45,386 bases of DNA from the NCBI GenBank assembly GCA_016207645.1, contig JACQPH010000036.1, positions 1-45,386 on the forward strand, written 5' to 3'. The position numbers were made by a program, and so were the translations under genes. Position 1 is the first letter of the stretch, and every line of letters starts with the position of its first letter. Of this stretch, positions 16,303 to 24,178 are shown in pieces. Source of the DNA: Elusimicrobiota bacterium (GTDB lineage Bacteria; Elusimicrobiota; Elusimicrobia; Elusimicrobiales; UBA9959). The notes beneath the pieces were generated by a model. The model did not search any database, was not told the DNA's origin, and saw only the letters and a program-made list of their open reading frames with translations.

Positions 16303-17385
16303 TCAGCCTTTCTCCCGGCGGGACAGCCGCCCGGTACGGCTCTCCGGTCCGCTGCAGGCGGCGCAGACGCGCCTGAGCGCGCTGAAAGCCTTCAGCTCCA
16401 CGTCGGGGAACAGCAGGCCGTCCTTGAGCGGCTGCTCCTTCAGCAGGTCGGTGCTGAGGTATTTCTTATTGTCGTCCGGGAAAACCGTCACCACTACCGC
16501 GTTTTTGCCCAGCCTGTTCTGCAGCAGGAGCGCCCCGAGAAAATTGGCGCCGCTGGAGATGCCCACCCCCAGGCCCAGTTCGGCGGCCAGCCTGCCCGCC
16601 ATGCCGATGGCGTCCCCGTCGTCCACGCTTACCACGGAGTCCAGCTCGGTCAGCCGCACTATGGCCGGGATGAACTCGTCCGAAATGCCCTGGATGCGGT
16701 GCTTGCCGATCTTGCAGCCGGTGCTTAAGGTCGGGGAATTGGCCGGCTCCAGGGGATGTATTTCCACGGCGGGATGGACGCGCTTAAGGTAGCGCCCCAC
16801 CCCCATGATAGTGCCGCCGGTACCCACCCCGGCGACGAAGGCGTCCGGCCTCAGCCCCTGGAAAGCGAGCTGGGACCAGATCTCGGGGCCGGTAGTGAGC
16901 TCGTGCGCGGCCACATTGTCCTCGTTGGAGAACTGGCGGGGCAGGAAGCAGCCGGGTTCGGAGGCGGCGTATTCCTCGGACAGCTTTATGCTCCCCAGGA
17001 AGCCTCCCTCCCGCGCACTTACCAGGCGTATCTTCGCGCCCAGGCTCCTTATGAGGTCCTTGCGCTCCCGGCTCATCCAGTCCGGCATGAAAATGGTGAC
17101 CGGGTGGCCCAGCGCCCGCCCGATGGCGGCGAAAGAGATGCCCGTATTGCCGCTGGTGGCCTCCGCTATCGGCGCTCCCGGTTCCAGCGTCCCGCATTCG
17201 CTGGCCTTGCTCAGGATATAAAGCGCCATCCTGTCCTTTATGCTGCCGGTCAGGTTGAAGTTCTCGGCTTTGGCGTAGATGCGCCGGGGTTCCCCTTTAT
17301 AGGTACAGTCTATAGCCATGAGCGGGGTATTCCCCACCAAATGCTTCAGTTCCAGGAAACGGGCGCGGCTGTCCATCTTTTGCAT
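16303..17385 (-). CDS. Cysteine synthase / cystathionine beta-synthase family PLP enzyme
   Basis: The protein has 360 aa from the ATG at 17385, chosen because AAAAGGA lies 6 nt before it; an alternative ATG at 17406 would add seven residues. It has [28 protein letters not shown] with PLP Lys50, [49 protein letters not shown] and [14 protein letters not shown], the type II PLP fold of CysK. It should make cysteine or a related thioether amino acid by beta-replacement on an activated serine. The C-terminal 50 residues or so extend past the standard CysK core with [10 protein letters not shown], which could bind metal but lacks a CBS domain. The precise acceptor is undetermined. Confidence 0.88.
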   Translation of the reverse strand: MQKMDSRARFLELKHLVGNTPLMAIDCTYKGEPRRIYAKAENFNLTGSIKDRMALYILSKASECGTLEPGAPIAEATSGNTGISFAAIGRALGHPVTIFMPDWMSRERKDLIRSLGAKIRLVSAREGGFLGSIKLSEEYAASEPGCFLPRQFSNEDNVAAHELTTGPEIWSQLAFQGLRPDAFVAGVGTGGTIMGVGRYLKRVHPAVEIHPLEPANSPTLSTGCKIGKHRIQGISDEFIPAIVRLTELDSVVSVDDGDAIGMAGRLAAELGLGVGISSGANFLGALLLQNRLGKNAVVVTVFPDDNKKYLSTDLLKEQPLKDGLLFPDVELKAFSALRRVCAACSGPESRTGRLSRREKG

Positions 17386-17434
17386 GAGCGGTCCTTTTGA
17401 GGTCATTCCCTTTATTCTACCAAAACCGCAAAAG

Positions 17435-17459
17435 TAAAAACCGCCGGCCGGCGGCGGTT
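17435..17459 (-). terminator. Terminator of the papain-like gene
   Basis: On the minus strand the stem AACCGCCG / CGGCGGTT with a 5-nt loop is followed by TTTTTAC. It lies 40 bp after the stop at 17499 and in front of the cysteine-synthase-like gene start. Confidence 0.7.
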
Positions 17460-17498
17460 AAAGACGGGGCGGGAAAGGCGGCCCGGACGGGTCAAGGC

Positions 17499-18863
17499 CT
17501 ACTTAACGAAGATCCAGGGGTTGGCTTTTACGAGCGGGATCGGGGTCTCCACGTTTTCGGTAACCACCTGCGTCCTGCCGCCCGGCAGCTTTATCTCTTT
17601 TTTCACCTGCCTGTCATAATACACGGTGGGCGTCAGGTCCTTGGGGTCGAAGCTGTACTCGTAGGTATAGTCCTTTATGGGCCCGCGCTTGGTGTCCTTG
17701 GCCCAGGAATCCACGTAGATGGCCGTGTCGTTGGGGTCGGTGCCTTTCGGCCAGACCACGGCCACGAAGTGCGGGAGCGGGAGCGGCACGCTGGGCGGCC
17801 ACTTCGTGACCGCGCCGATGGGGTTGCGCAGGCCGCGCACGTAGCCGACCTCGTATTTCTCGCCGAGCACCGGATCGTTCTTGATGGCGCTTATAGTGGC
17901 CTCGGACCAGCTGCTGCAGCCGGAGTCCGCCTTGGAAAGGCCCACGCTCTGCCTGAAATTGCCGAGCCAGCCGTTCTCCGAACCGGCGGCCTGGCGCTTC
18001 TGTTTCATGTCCGCCACCACGGAATCTATGCGCTTCAGGTCTTCCGGCGCGAAGCCGGGCTGTTTTTTCGCGGCCTGGACCGTCCCGGCCGCGATCCCCG
18101 GCACCGCGCCGCCGGCGACGGTGGCGGCGTAGCTCTGCCGGTAATTGCCGGAGACCTTGACCGCCTCCCCGCCCGCGCCCCTGGGGAGGCCCGGGGACGG
18201 GTCTTGCGGCTCCCCGGAGTACTGCCCCGTGCCGTCGAAGAATTTCTCTCCGCCGCCGCCGGAGCCGATAGCCTTGCCGTAAGCGGCCTTGACGCCGTTC
18301 ACCTTGCCGGAGAGCTCCTCCTGGCGCTTCTTTTCTTTCTCCGCCAGCTGCGGCGGGACGGGGCCGCCCAGCCTGGCCGCTTTCAGTTGGGAAACGGCCC
18401 CGGGGTCGAGGTATTGCGCGGCGGCTTTCAGACTCTCTTCGGTAATAGGGACGGAGGCGGGATCGCGCAGGGGCGCGAGAGCGGAGCGCTTCCGCTCCAG
18501 GTAGGCGGCATGGTCCCGGCCCAGCCAGATCCCGACGGCCCTTATGCCGCCGGCGTCGAGCAGGGCGTGCTTCTCCGAAACCTCTTCCAGCGTCCAGCGC
18601 TTCGTCATTTCCGCGTAGTATGCGCGCACTTCTTCCCGGCGCGCCGCGGCCCGGTCCCCGGCCCCGGCATTATCCAGCTCATGCTTTCTCGCTCCGGCCG
18701 ACAGCGCTGCCCAGGACCCGGCGTCATAGCGTCCCTCTTCCTCTATAAGGCTGAATTCGGCCGCGTAGGAGCCGTCCTTCCATTCGACGGCGGAGCCGTC
18801 GCCGGCCGCCCCGGAGGGACCGGCCGCCAAGATAAGGAAAGAAAGCAGGAACAGGCTCTTCAT
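17499..18863 (-). CDS. Exported protein with candidate papain-like Cys-His-Asp site
   Basis: The protein has 454 aa. A signal peptide (MKSLFLLSFLILAAGPSGAA) is followed by a helical, charged region (about 40-200), a Gly/Pro-rich linker (200-260) and a C-terminal domain. There DSGCSSWSEATISAI (Cys316), LPLPHFVAVVWP (His365) and DTAIYVDSWAKD (Asp385) fall in the order and spacing of a papain-fold or transglutaminase-like triad, with a small residue and Trp after the Cys and the His at a strand start. I do not recognise a named family. A secreted cysteine peptidase or amidase is inference. It diverges from the trypsin-like gene, and the two share an inverted sequence at their promoters. Confidence 0.75.
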   Translation of the reverse strand: MKSLFLLSFLILAAGPSGAAGDGSAVEWKDGSYAAEFSLIEEEGRYDAGSWAALSAGARKHELDNAGAGDRAAARREEVRAYYAEMTKRWTLEEVSEKHALLDAGGIRAVGIWLGRDHAAYLERKRSALAPLRDPASVPITEESLKAAAQYLDPGAVSQLKAARLGGPVPPQLAEKEKKRQEELSGKVNGVKAAYGKAIGSGGGGEKFFDGTGQYSGEPQDPSPGLPRGAGGEAVKVSGNYRQSYAATVAGGAVPGIAAGTVQAAKKQPGFAPEDLKRIDSVVADMKQKRQAAGSENGWLGNFRQSVGLSKADSGCSSWSEATISAIKNDPVLGEKYEVGYVRGLRNPIGAVTKWPPSVPLPLPHFVAVVWPKGTDPNDTAIYVDSWAKDTKRGPIKDYTYEYSFDPKDLTPTVYYDRQVKKEIKLPGGRTQVVTENVETPIPLVKANPWIFVK

Positions 18864-18897
18864 ATACGCGGCTCCGCGCCCGCCGGCGCATCAATAT

Positions 18898-18986
18898 AGT
18901 CTTGCAGACAGAACCGGTATTGTCAATCCTCAGTAACCGCCGGTCGCCGGGGGGGGCTGGCGCGGACCGGTTTTGTCTGCTAGGAT
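18898..18986. promoter_or_regulatory. Divergent control region with shared inverted operator-like arms
   Basis: The 15-bp arms ACCGGTTYTGTCTGC occur inverted, at 18904-18918 (minus sense) and 18966-18980 (plus sense). Each arm ends directly against a -10-like hexamer: AAGACT (18903-18898, minus) and TAGGAT (18981-18986, plus). The minus promoter has a perfect TTGACA at 18926-18921, 17 bp from its -10. The plus side has no recognisable -35, as expected for an activator-dependent promoter. The starts are at 18863 and 19014. Confidence 0.6.
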
Positions 18987-19013
18987 ATGTCTACGGCGTT
19001 TCACGGAGGAACT

Positions 19014-20039
19014 ATGAAGATAAAACATTCGGCTTTGCTGCTGGCCTCTCTGGTCCCGGCCTACCTGCTCCTGGCGCCCGGCGCCGCGCCTGTCCCCTCC
19101 GACCTGCGCGACGCGGTCTCGGACGGCGCTTACAGCGAGCTGTCCGGCTCCTCCTCCCCGAACCCGGCCCCGGAAGCGCCCATCCCCGCGCCGCCGGCGG
19201 CGTCCGGCGGGACCAAGTCCATTTACGGCGACGACGACCGCCTGGACTACTACGCCGCGGACGCGGACATGCGGGCGCTGTCCGACTCGGTAGTTTCTCT
19301 CTGGGAAGCGAAGAACCTCAGGACGGCGGACGGCAGGACCGCCCTGGGCACCGTGAATTTCGGCCAGGCCGCCGGCCTGTGCCCCGGCCAGCGGTTCGCC
19401 GAACAGCCCGTAGGCGCCTTCTGCTCCGGCACGCTGGTGGGCGAGGACATTGTAATGACCGCCGGCCATTGCGTGCTGGACGAGGCCAAATGCGCCGCCA
19501 CCAGGTTCGTGTTCGGCTACTCTCTTAAACAAGCCGGCGATTATCCCCGGTCGGTGCCCGCGGAGGACGTGTACGGCTGCTCCGGCATCATCAAGCGCGA
19601 CCTGGACATGAACCCCGGCTTCTTCGCCAGCGTGTTCAACGGCGGGCCCGGGCCGGACTTCGCGCTCGTCAGGCTGGACCGGAAAGTGCCCGGCCGCAAA
19701 CCGCTGCCGATACACAGGAAGGCCAGACCGGCCAAGGGCGACAAGCTGTTCGTGATAGGCCACCCGGTGGGCCTGCCCGTGAAAGTAGCGGGCGCCGCTA
19801 AAGTGCGCGACGCCGGCCCGAAGTATTTCTTCAAGGCCGATCTGGACACCTTCGGCGGCAATTCGGGCAGCGCGGTCTTCAACGCGGACACCGGGCTGAT
19901 AGAGGGCATACTGGTGCGCGGCGACGTGGACTTCGTCAACTCCCCGGCCGGCTGCCGGATGGCCTCCGTGGTGGCGCAGGAAGGCGGCAAGGGCGAGGCG
20001 GTGACCAAGATCTCCGTGCTGGAGAAGTTCATACCCTAG
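19014..20039 (+). CDS. Secreted trypsin-like serine protease
   Basis: The protein has 341 aa. The ATG at 19014 is preceded by GGAGGA and starts a signal peptide (KIKHSALLLASLVPAYLLLAPGAA). A Pro-rich stretch (about 45-65) precedes the protease domain: FCSGTLVGEDIVMTAGHCVLD with catalytic His152, GPDFALVRLDR with Asp215, and DTFGGNSGSAVFN with Ser284. This is chymotrypsin-fold family S1, V8/glutamyl-endopeptidase-like in its GGNSGSAV motif and in VIGHPVGLPVK. Paired cysteines (C137/C153 region, C160, C189) suggest disulfides. It is probably released or periplasmic. Its stop codon lies in the left arm of a palindromic repeat that probably ends the transcript together with the terminator at 20224. 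Confidence 0.93.
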   Translation: MKIKHSALLLASLVPAYLLLAPGAAPVPSDLRDAVSDGAYSELSGSSSPNPAPEAPIPAPPAASGGTKSIYGDDDRLDYYAADADMRALSDSVVSLWEAKNLRTADGRTALGTVNFGQAAGLCPGQRFAEQPVGAFCSGTLVGEDIVMTAGHCVLDEAKCAATRFVFGYSLKQAGDYPRSVPAEDVYGCSGIIKRDLDMNPGFFASVFNGGPGPDFALVRLDRKVPGRKPLPIHRKARPAKGDKLFVIGHPVGLPVKVAGAAKVRDAGPKYFFKADLDTFGGNSGSAVFNADTGLIEGILVRGDVDFVNSPAGCRMASVVAQEGGKGEAVTKISVLEKFIP

Positions 20040-20206
20040 GAGCCTGTCCGACATAAGGCTTTCAAGGCGAAATTGCCGGTTTTGAGGCCGAGCCGAAGCG
20101 CCGCGAAACAAGCACCCTCGACGGAGGTTGTGAGTTGAGCGGCGCAAAGGCGCAGGCAAAAAACGGCAATTGCAGCCGAAATTGCTTATGTCGGACAGGC
20201 TCCTAG
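20036..20206. repeat. About 171-bp palindromic MITE-like element (copy 2)
   Basis: The two ends, 20036-20057 and 20185-20206, are a perfect 22-bp inverted repeat beginning CTAGGAGCCTGTCCGACATA. A second stem pairs AATTGCCG near 20071 with CGGCAATT near 20165, and a third small hairpin lies at the centre (ACCCTC-GACG-GAGGTT, then GTGAGTTGAG). The left arm contains the stop codon of the protease. Size, nested-stem plan and centre resemble the element at 4321-4480. Confidence 0.8.
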
Positions 20207-20223
20207 CGCGCCGCCGGACAGGA

Positions 20224-20256
20224 GCCGCCGGGAACTATCCCGGCGGCCTTGTTTTT
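20224..20256 (+). terminator. Rho-independent terminator
   Basis: GCCGCCGGGA / TCCCGGCGGC is a perfect 10-bp stem with the loop ACTA, followed by CTTGTTTTT. It ends transcription from the protease side before the CheY-like promoter. Confidence 0.85.
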
Positions 20257-20284
20257 CCCGGCGCCGCCGGAGAGCCGCCCGAAC

Positions 20285-20313
20285 TTGACAAACCGGGGCG
20301 GGCCTGTTAGGCT
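20285..20313 (+). promoter_or_regulatory. Sigma70-like promoter for the CheY/CheC-like pair
   Basis: TTGACA at 20285-20290, a 17-bp spacer and TAGGCT at 20308-20313 lie 63 nt before the ATG at 20376. The -35 is perfect; the -10 is a TAGNNT form seen before several other genes here. Confidence 0.6.
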
Positions 20314-20375
20314 ATGCGTATGCCGCGGCTCTTTTTCCCGGCGTATCGCGAGCCCGGTTCATTCACGGGGGAACC

Positions 20376-20729
20376 ATGAAAGTGCTTATAGTGGACGACA
20401 ACGACAGCACGAGGGAACTGCTGAAGATAAGCCTGGCAAGGGCCGGGCACGAGATCGTCGGCGAAGCCGACGACGGCAAGAGCGCGCTGAAAGCCTTCGT
20501 GGAACTGCGCCCCGAGGCGGTGCTGCTGGATATAATCATGCCGGGCATCTCCGGCATAGCGGTGCTGGAGGAGATGCGCAGGCTCTCGCCGGCGGCCAAG
20601 GTGATAATGCTGACCGCGGTGGACCAGGACGCCGTGACGGCGGAGCTCAAGCGCAAGGGCGCCGCGGCGGTGATCTTCAAGCCCTTCTCCCAGACGGACC
20701 TGAGGAACGCCTTCGAACTGATCAAATAG
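20376..20729 (+). CDS. Single-domain response regulator (CheY-like)
   Basis: The protein has 117 aa, a receiver domain only. It has MKVLIVDDNDSTRELL (acidic pair), VLLDIIMPGISG with phospho-acceptor Asp52, VIMLTAVDQD (switch Thr), and AVIFKPFSQTDL with the conserved Lys. Output must be through protein contact. It is followed 13 bp later by a CheC-like gene, which suggests the partner is a phosphatase acting on this regulator. No chemoreceptor, CheA or CheW gene lies in the window. Confidence 0.95.
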   Translation: MKVLIVDDNDSTRELLKISLARAGHEIVGEADDGKSALKAFVELRPEAVLLDIIMPGISGIAVLEEMRRLSPAAKVIMLTAVDQDAVTAELKRKGAAAVIFKPFSQTDLRNAFELIK

Positions 20730-20742
20730 CGGGCGCGCACGG

Positions 20743-21309
20743 ATGGACAACATGAACGAAGACGAACTCGCGCGGGTGGTCACGGCCGGCCTTGAAAAAA
20801 GCATGAACAGGATGACCGAGGTCTCTCCCGGCGCCTGGAAGCTGGCCGGCGTGCGCGTTTACGGCGGCGAGGCCCGCGGCACTATCAGGTGCGCCGAGCG
20901 GGCGGGCAGGCCCGCCGCCGCCATACGGATCAAGATAAAGGGCGCCGTCCCTTTCGTCACCGCCATCCTCTTCGACCCCGGGGACATAAAGCATATTTCC
21001 AGGTGCTTCGCGGAGGAGCTGTATTACGGGCCGATATGCGAGGAACAGCCGGACGTCACCGTCATAGAGATAGGCAATATCCTGCTCAACGCCCTGGCCA
21101 ACGCCCTGCTCAGGGCTTTCGGCAAGAGCGCCGTTCCCTCCGTGCCGGCGCATTTCCAGGGGGACTGCGCCGCCGTGGAGCGGTGGCTGGGCGCCGGCCC
21201 CGGCCTTTTCACCATAGTTTCAGCCAGGTTCACCATGGAGCGCGAGGGCCGCAGCGCCGGCGCCGAGATCCTCGGCTTCCTCCCCCCCGCTCTCCGCTCC
21301 CCGGAATAG
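20743..21309 (+). CDS. CheC/CheX-like phosphatase
   Basis: The protein has 188 aa. The centre reads VTVIEIGNILLNALANALLRAFGKSAVPSVP (about 104-133), which has the E-x2-N with repeated Asn of the CheC/CheX/FliY phosphatase helix. That family dephosphorylates CheY-P. N-terminally, ELARVVTAGLEKSMNRMTEVSPGAWKL also fits CheC. A typical CheC has two such helices; I see one clear copy, so it may be a CheX-like or reduced form. It is encoded in the same transcript as the CheY-like gene. It has a weak Shine-Dalgarno, so translation may be coupled. Confidence 0.75.
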   Translation: MDNMNEDELARVVTAGLEKSMNRMTEVSPGAWKLAGVRVYGGEARGTIRCAERAGRPAAAIRIKIKGAVPFVTAILFDPGDIKHISRCFAEELYYGPICEEQPDVTVIEIGNILLNALANALLRAFGKSAVPSVPAHFQGDCAAVERWLGAGPGLFTIVSARFTMEREGRSAGAEILGFLPPALRSPE

Positions 21310-21388
21310 GGCCGCCGGCCTTCCCCGTTTTCTCCCCGCCGCTTCCTCCCGGGCTTCTATCTGGTATATAATACCGGTAGGAGGGTTC

Positions 21389-22132
21389 ATGAAAAGATCA
21401 TTTTCGGCGGCCGCCCTGGCCGTGGCTTTATTTTCCGCGCCGGCGCTCGCTTTTACCCACCTGGCCGGAGAGGACACGATATTCCTGGGGAAGGAGGGGA
21501 AGCAGTTGGAAGGCTGGCTGGATTACTCGGTCTCGAAAGAGGGAGCGGACCGCTACTCCACCGGGGCCTCGGCGAGACTCAGCTACGGCTTCCTGGACGG
21601 CGTGGACCTGATGGTCACGGTACCCTGGCACGGCTGGAATTCGCGCGGCATCTCGGAAAGCGGCCTCGGCGACGCCTCTATAGAAGCCAAATTCCGGACG
21701 GCCAGGAGCGCGGAGTGGACCCTGGCCCTCCGGCCCGGCTTCTCCCTGCCGGCCGGGGACGAGGCCAGGAGCCTCGGCGCCGGCAAAGGCGGGGTCTGGC
21801 TTTACGGGATAGCCGGCACGGCGCGGGGGCCCTGGGAGTTCTACCTGAACGCCGGCTTCCTGCTGAACAGCAATTCCATAGACGAGAATAAGAACATACT
21901 TAAGGCCTCCGCCGCGGCCGTCCGGGAAATATTCCCCGAGCTGCGGGCCACGGCCGAACTCTCAGCCGCCACCGGCACGATCAAGGATCCTCCGTCCAAC
22001 CCGGTCGCTTCCATCTTCGGCCTGGTCTGGTCGCCTTACCCCGCGCTGGACCTGGACGCCGGGCTGAAACTGGGCCTCACCCGCGCGGCCGAGAACTTCG
22101 CCCTGGCCGCGGGCGTCACGCTCCGGATCTGA
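21389..22132 (+). CDS. Outer-membrane beta-barrel protein
   Basis: The protein has 247 aa. A clear signal peptide (MKRSFSAAALAVALFSAPALA) is followed by alternating amphipathic strands with frequent aromatic girdle residues (LEGWLDYSVSKE, ARLSYGFLDGVDLMVTVPWHGW, SIEAKFRTA, WTLALRPGFSLP, WEFYLNAGFLLN, LDLDAGLKLGLTRA) and a C-terminus ending in an aliphatic residue after FALAAGVTLRI. It resembles the small porin-like / phenol-degradation-associated (MetA-pathway) OMPs. The substrate is unknown. AGGAGGG lies 4 nt before the ATG, and TATAAT at 21367-21372 is a probable -10. Confidence 0.78.
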   Translation: MKRSFSAAALAVALFSAPALAFTHLAGEDTIFLGKEGKQLEGWLDYSVSKEGADRYSTGASARLSYGFLDGVDLMVTVPWHGWNSRGISESGLGDASIEAKFRTARSAEWTLALRPGFSLPAGDEARSLGAGKGGVWLYGIAGTARGPWEFYLNAGFLLNSNSIDENKNILKASAAAVREIFPELRATAELSAATGTIKDPPSNPVASIFGLVWSPYPALDLDAGLKLGLTRAAENFALAAGVTLRI

Positions 22133-22143
22133 CGGAAAAAAAT

Positions 22144-22229
22144 AAGCCGCGAAAGGTTACTGTTCAGGTCCCCCGCGGGGTCCGGCGTGCCGAACAGTTG
22201 CCGCGAATATTTTATTTCGCGGCTTTTTT
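22144..22229. terminator. Convergent terminator complex carrying a repeat insertion
   Basis: For the plus strand, GCCGCGAA (22200-22207) pairs with TTCGCGGC (22216-22223) over an 8-nt loop and is followed by TTTTTT. For the minus strand, the last bases of the lipoprotein gene pair with TTTCGCGGC, the complement of 22146-22154, over a long loop followed by TTATTTTTTT. The region ends both the OMP and lipoprotein transcripts. Confidence 0.75.
22155..22202. repeat. Short GTTACTGTTCAGG-ended palindromic element (copy D)
   Basis: GGTTACTGTTCAGG at the left end and CCGAACAGTTGCC at the right end form an inverted repeat around CCCCGCGGGG. The termini match those of the 88-bp element at 42214-42301. 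The flanking GCCGCGAA occurs on both sides (22146-22153 and 22200-22207), like a target duplication, though it slightly overlaps the right terminus. Confidence 0.6.
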
Positions 22230-22937
22230 CAGGTCGTTTATGGTCCTGGAGATCCGGGCCCTGGCCTTTTTGCCGGAGGCGAGCCTCCTGGCCTTTTCAT
22301 AGCTGCCGATGGCGTCCTTCACTTTGTGCGCTTTTTCCAGGCAGTAGCCGAGGCCGAGGTAGGCGTTGGAGAGGTCTTTCCCCGAAGTGCCGAGTTCCCC
22401 GGCCCTGCTGATGGCGGAAAGGAAATACTCCTTCGCCCCAGGCTCGTCCCCCGCCCTCAGCAGCATCGCGCCCTGCCGCTCAAGCGCGTGCACCGCGCGG
22501 GCGTCCCCGGCGGGAATGAAACCCAGAGCGGCGCCGTATTCGGCGGCCGCCGAGCGGTATTTCTTCTTTACGGAATACTTTCCGGCGGCGGCCAGGTGGA
22601 AATCCAGGTCCCCCGAAGCCGCCGCGGGGGCGGGTGGGGCCGCTTCGGCCGGCTTGTCTTCGGCGGGCCTGGCTTCGGCGACGGGCTCGGCGGGCGCAGC
22701 CTGCTCCGGGGCCGCCGCAGCGGCTGACGACGCCGGCGCTTCCGGCTCCTTTTCCGCGGCTGCGGGCTGCGCGTCCTCCCTCAGAGGGACGCCGGGGAGA
22801 GCGAAAGCCGGCCTGGCCCCGGCGACCGCCCTGGCCGGCAGATCGCTCCCGCCGCCGGCCGCGCTGTCGGACTTCCTGTTCCCGGAGCAGCCGGCCAGCA
22901 GCGCCAGGGCGAAGAAAAAAGCTGTCGCGTTCCGCAT
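22212..22937 (-). CDS. TPR lipoprotein
   Basis: The protein has 241 aa. MRNATAFFFALALLAGCSGN has a consensus lipobox (LAGC, Cys17). Residues 20-110 are disordered and rich in Ala, Pro and Glu. The C-terminal half (about 112-235) carries three TPR units (YSVKKKYRSAAAEYGAALGFIPAG, LLRAGDEPGAKEYFLSAISRAGE, AYLGLGYCLEKAHKVKDAIGSYEKARRLA). It is anchored in a membrane facing the periplasm, with lipidation completed by Lnt encoded in this window. The function is unknown. The stop codon lies in the terminator stem. Confidence 0.85.
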   Translation of the reverse strand: MRNATAFFFALALLAGCSGNRKSDSAAGGGSDLPARAVAGARPAFALPGVPLREDAQPAAAEKEPEAPASSAAAAAPEQAAPAEPVAEARPAEDKPAEAAPPAPAAASGDLDFHLAAAGKYSVKKKYRSAAAEYGAALGFIPAGDARAVHALERQGAMLLRAGDEPGAKEYFLSAISRAGELGTSGKDLSNAYLGLGYCLEKAHKVKDAIGSYEKARRLASGKKARARISRTINDLKKAAK

Positions 22938-22976
22938 GAACCTAATGATACAAAAAGACGCCGCCCCCTGTAACCG

Positions 22977-24113
22977 TCAGAGCACGGCGTACAGCACCAG
23001 CTCGCAGGAAACCGGCTGATGCTGGCGCAGGAAAAGCCTGTACTCCGGCACCAGGGACTTGATGAACAGCGGTATTTCGAAAAGGTCCCCGGGCTTATGG
23101 TACAGGCAGACGGCCAGCTTGGGGCGGTTTTTCTTTATGGTGCCCGCGGCGCCCTTTAAAGCCTCGAGTTCCGCGCCTTCCACGTCCAGTTTTATATAGG
23201 TGGCGTCGGGGGCCGCATTATCTATGGCCTCCGTCTCTATGGAGACGGCCCCTGTTTCCGATATCGCCGAACCGGCCGGCCCTTCCGAGGCGGTAAAGCG
23301 CAGCGTATCCGCTTTGCTCCATAACCCCTTGCCTATCACGCTGACAGCGCGGAACCGCTGCCTGCCGGCCAGCTCTTTCAACTTGCTAATATTCTCCGGC
23401 TCAGGCTCGAAAGCGTAGCAGCGGCCGTACTTATTCCCCGCTTTCCGTATGAAAGTAAGCAGGGTATCCCCGGTGTAAGCCCCGCCGTCCACGAACACTT
23501 CGCGGTCCGAAAGCTTTATTATGTCTTCCGGGAAATATTGGTCCTTGCGCAGCACCTCGTACAGCGGCCCGGCGCCGCCGCCCAGTTTCGCGCCGAGGAA
23601 AGCGGCGTAGGTTTTCCGGGACAGCTCGTCCCCGAGCATTCCGTGTACCCGGCGGAAGCTCTCTTCATGCCGCTCGAGATAGGCGCGGTCCAGCTTATAA
23701 TCGAGCAGCGTGCCTATCACGTCGAAAGAATAGACGCCCGCTAGACGCCCGCTGTCCTTCCGCCGGAGCTTCTCTTCGGCCAGCCTGGAATTAGCGAAGG
23801 CTATAACGACGTTGAACCTTTCGAAGCGCCGCTCTATCTCGCCGAAGGAGACGGTCCCGGCGGAAGCGGCGCAGCCGTCGTCCGCGAAGCAGGCCGCGGG
23901 GCTCAGCCCGGAACGGGCCAGGTATTCCCGCACATAGGGCGCGTACCAGCCGTCCCCGTAAAGCACGATCGGAAAGCCGGAGGCCCTGAGAGCTTCGAGG
24001 TCCGCCCCCGCCCTCCCGGGCGCGGGTGTCAGTTCGTCGAGGAAATTTTTCACGTCCGTTCTTTCGGCAGCGCCCGGATTTTCTCCCGCCGTCCATATTC
24101 TATTATTTTCCAT
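22977..24113 (-). CDS. FkbM-family SAM-dependent methyltransferase
   Basis: The protein has 378 aa from the ATG at 24113. An in-frame ATG at 24140 would add nine residues, but it has no usable Shine-Dalgarno, and the interval contains an ECF-type promoter on the other strand. The N-terminal half (about 30-130) is Rossmann-like (FPIVLYGDGWYAPYVREYL), as in sugar-modifying proteins with an N-terminal nucleotide-binding segment. The C-terminal half is the FkbM domain: EVFVDGGAYTGDTLLTFI (SAM-binding loop), CYAFEPEPENISKL, TYIKLDVEGAELEALKGA and KLAVCLYHKPGDLFEIPLFI. FkbM enzymes O-methylate sugars or polyketides. The substrate here is unknown. Confidence 0.85.
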   Translation of the reverse strand: MENNRIWTAGENPGAAERTDVKNFLDELTPAPGRAGADLEALRASGFPIVLYGDGWYAPYVREYLARSGLSPAACFADDGCAASAGTVSFGEIERRFERFNVVIAFANSRLAEEKLRRKDSGRLAGVYSFDVIGTLLDYKLDRAYLERHEESFRRVHGMLGDELSRKTYAAFLGAKLGGGAGPLYEVLRKDQYFPEDIIKLSDREVFVDGGAYTGDTLLTFIRKAGNKYGRCYAFEPEPENISKLKELAGRQRFRAVSVIGKGLWSKADTLRFTASEGPAGSAISETGAVSIETEAIDNAAPDATYIKLDVEGAELEALKGAAGTIKKNRPKLAVCLYHKPGDLFEIPLFIKSLVPEYRLFLRQHQPVSCELVLYAVL

Positions 24114-24139
24114 GAAACATTTTCCGCGCGGGCGTGTCA
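24113..24139 (+). promoter_or_regulatory. ECF-type promoter upstream of the sigma-factor gene
   Basis: TGAAAC (24113-24118), 14 nt and CGTGTCA (24133-24139). The same two boxes with the same spacing occur at 24870-24896. Transcription would start near 24146 and cover the small ORF at 24179 and the ECF sigma gene at 24326. The first box overlaps the start codon of the divergent FkbM gene. Confidence 0.7.
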
Positions 24140-24178
24140 TATCCTGTGCGGGGAGGAACCCGCGGACGAGGGAGGAAT

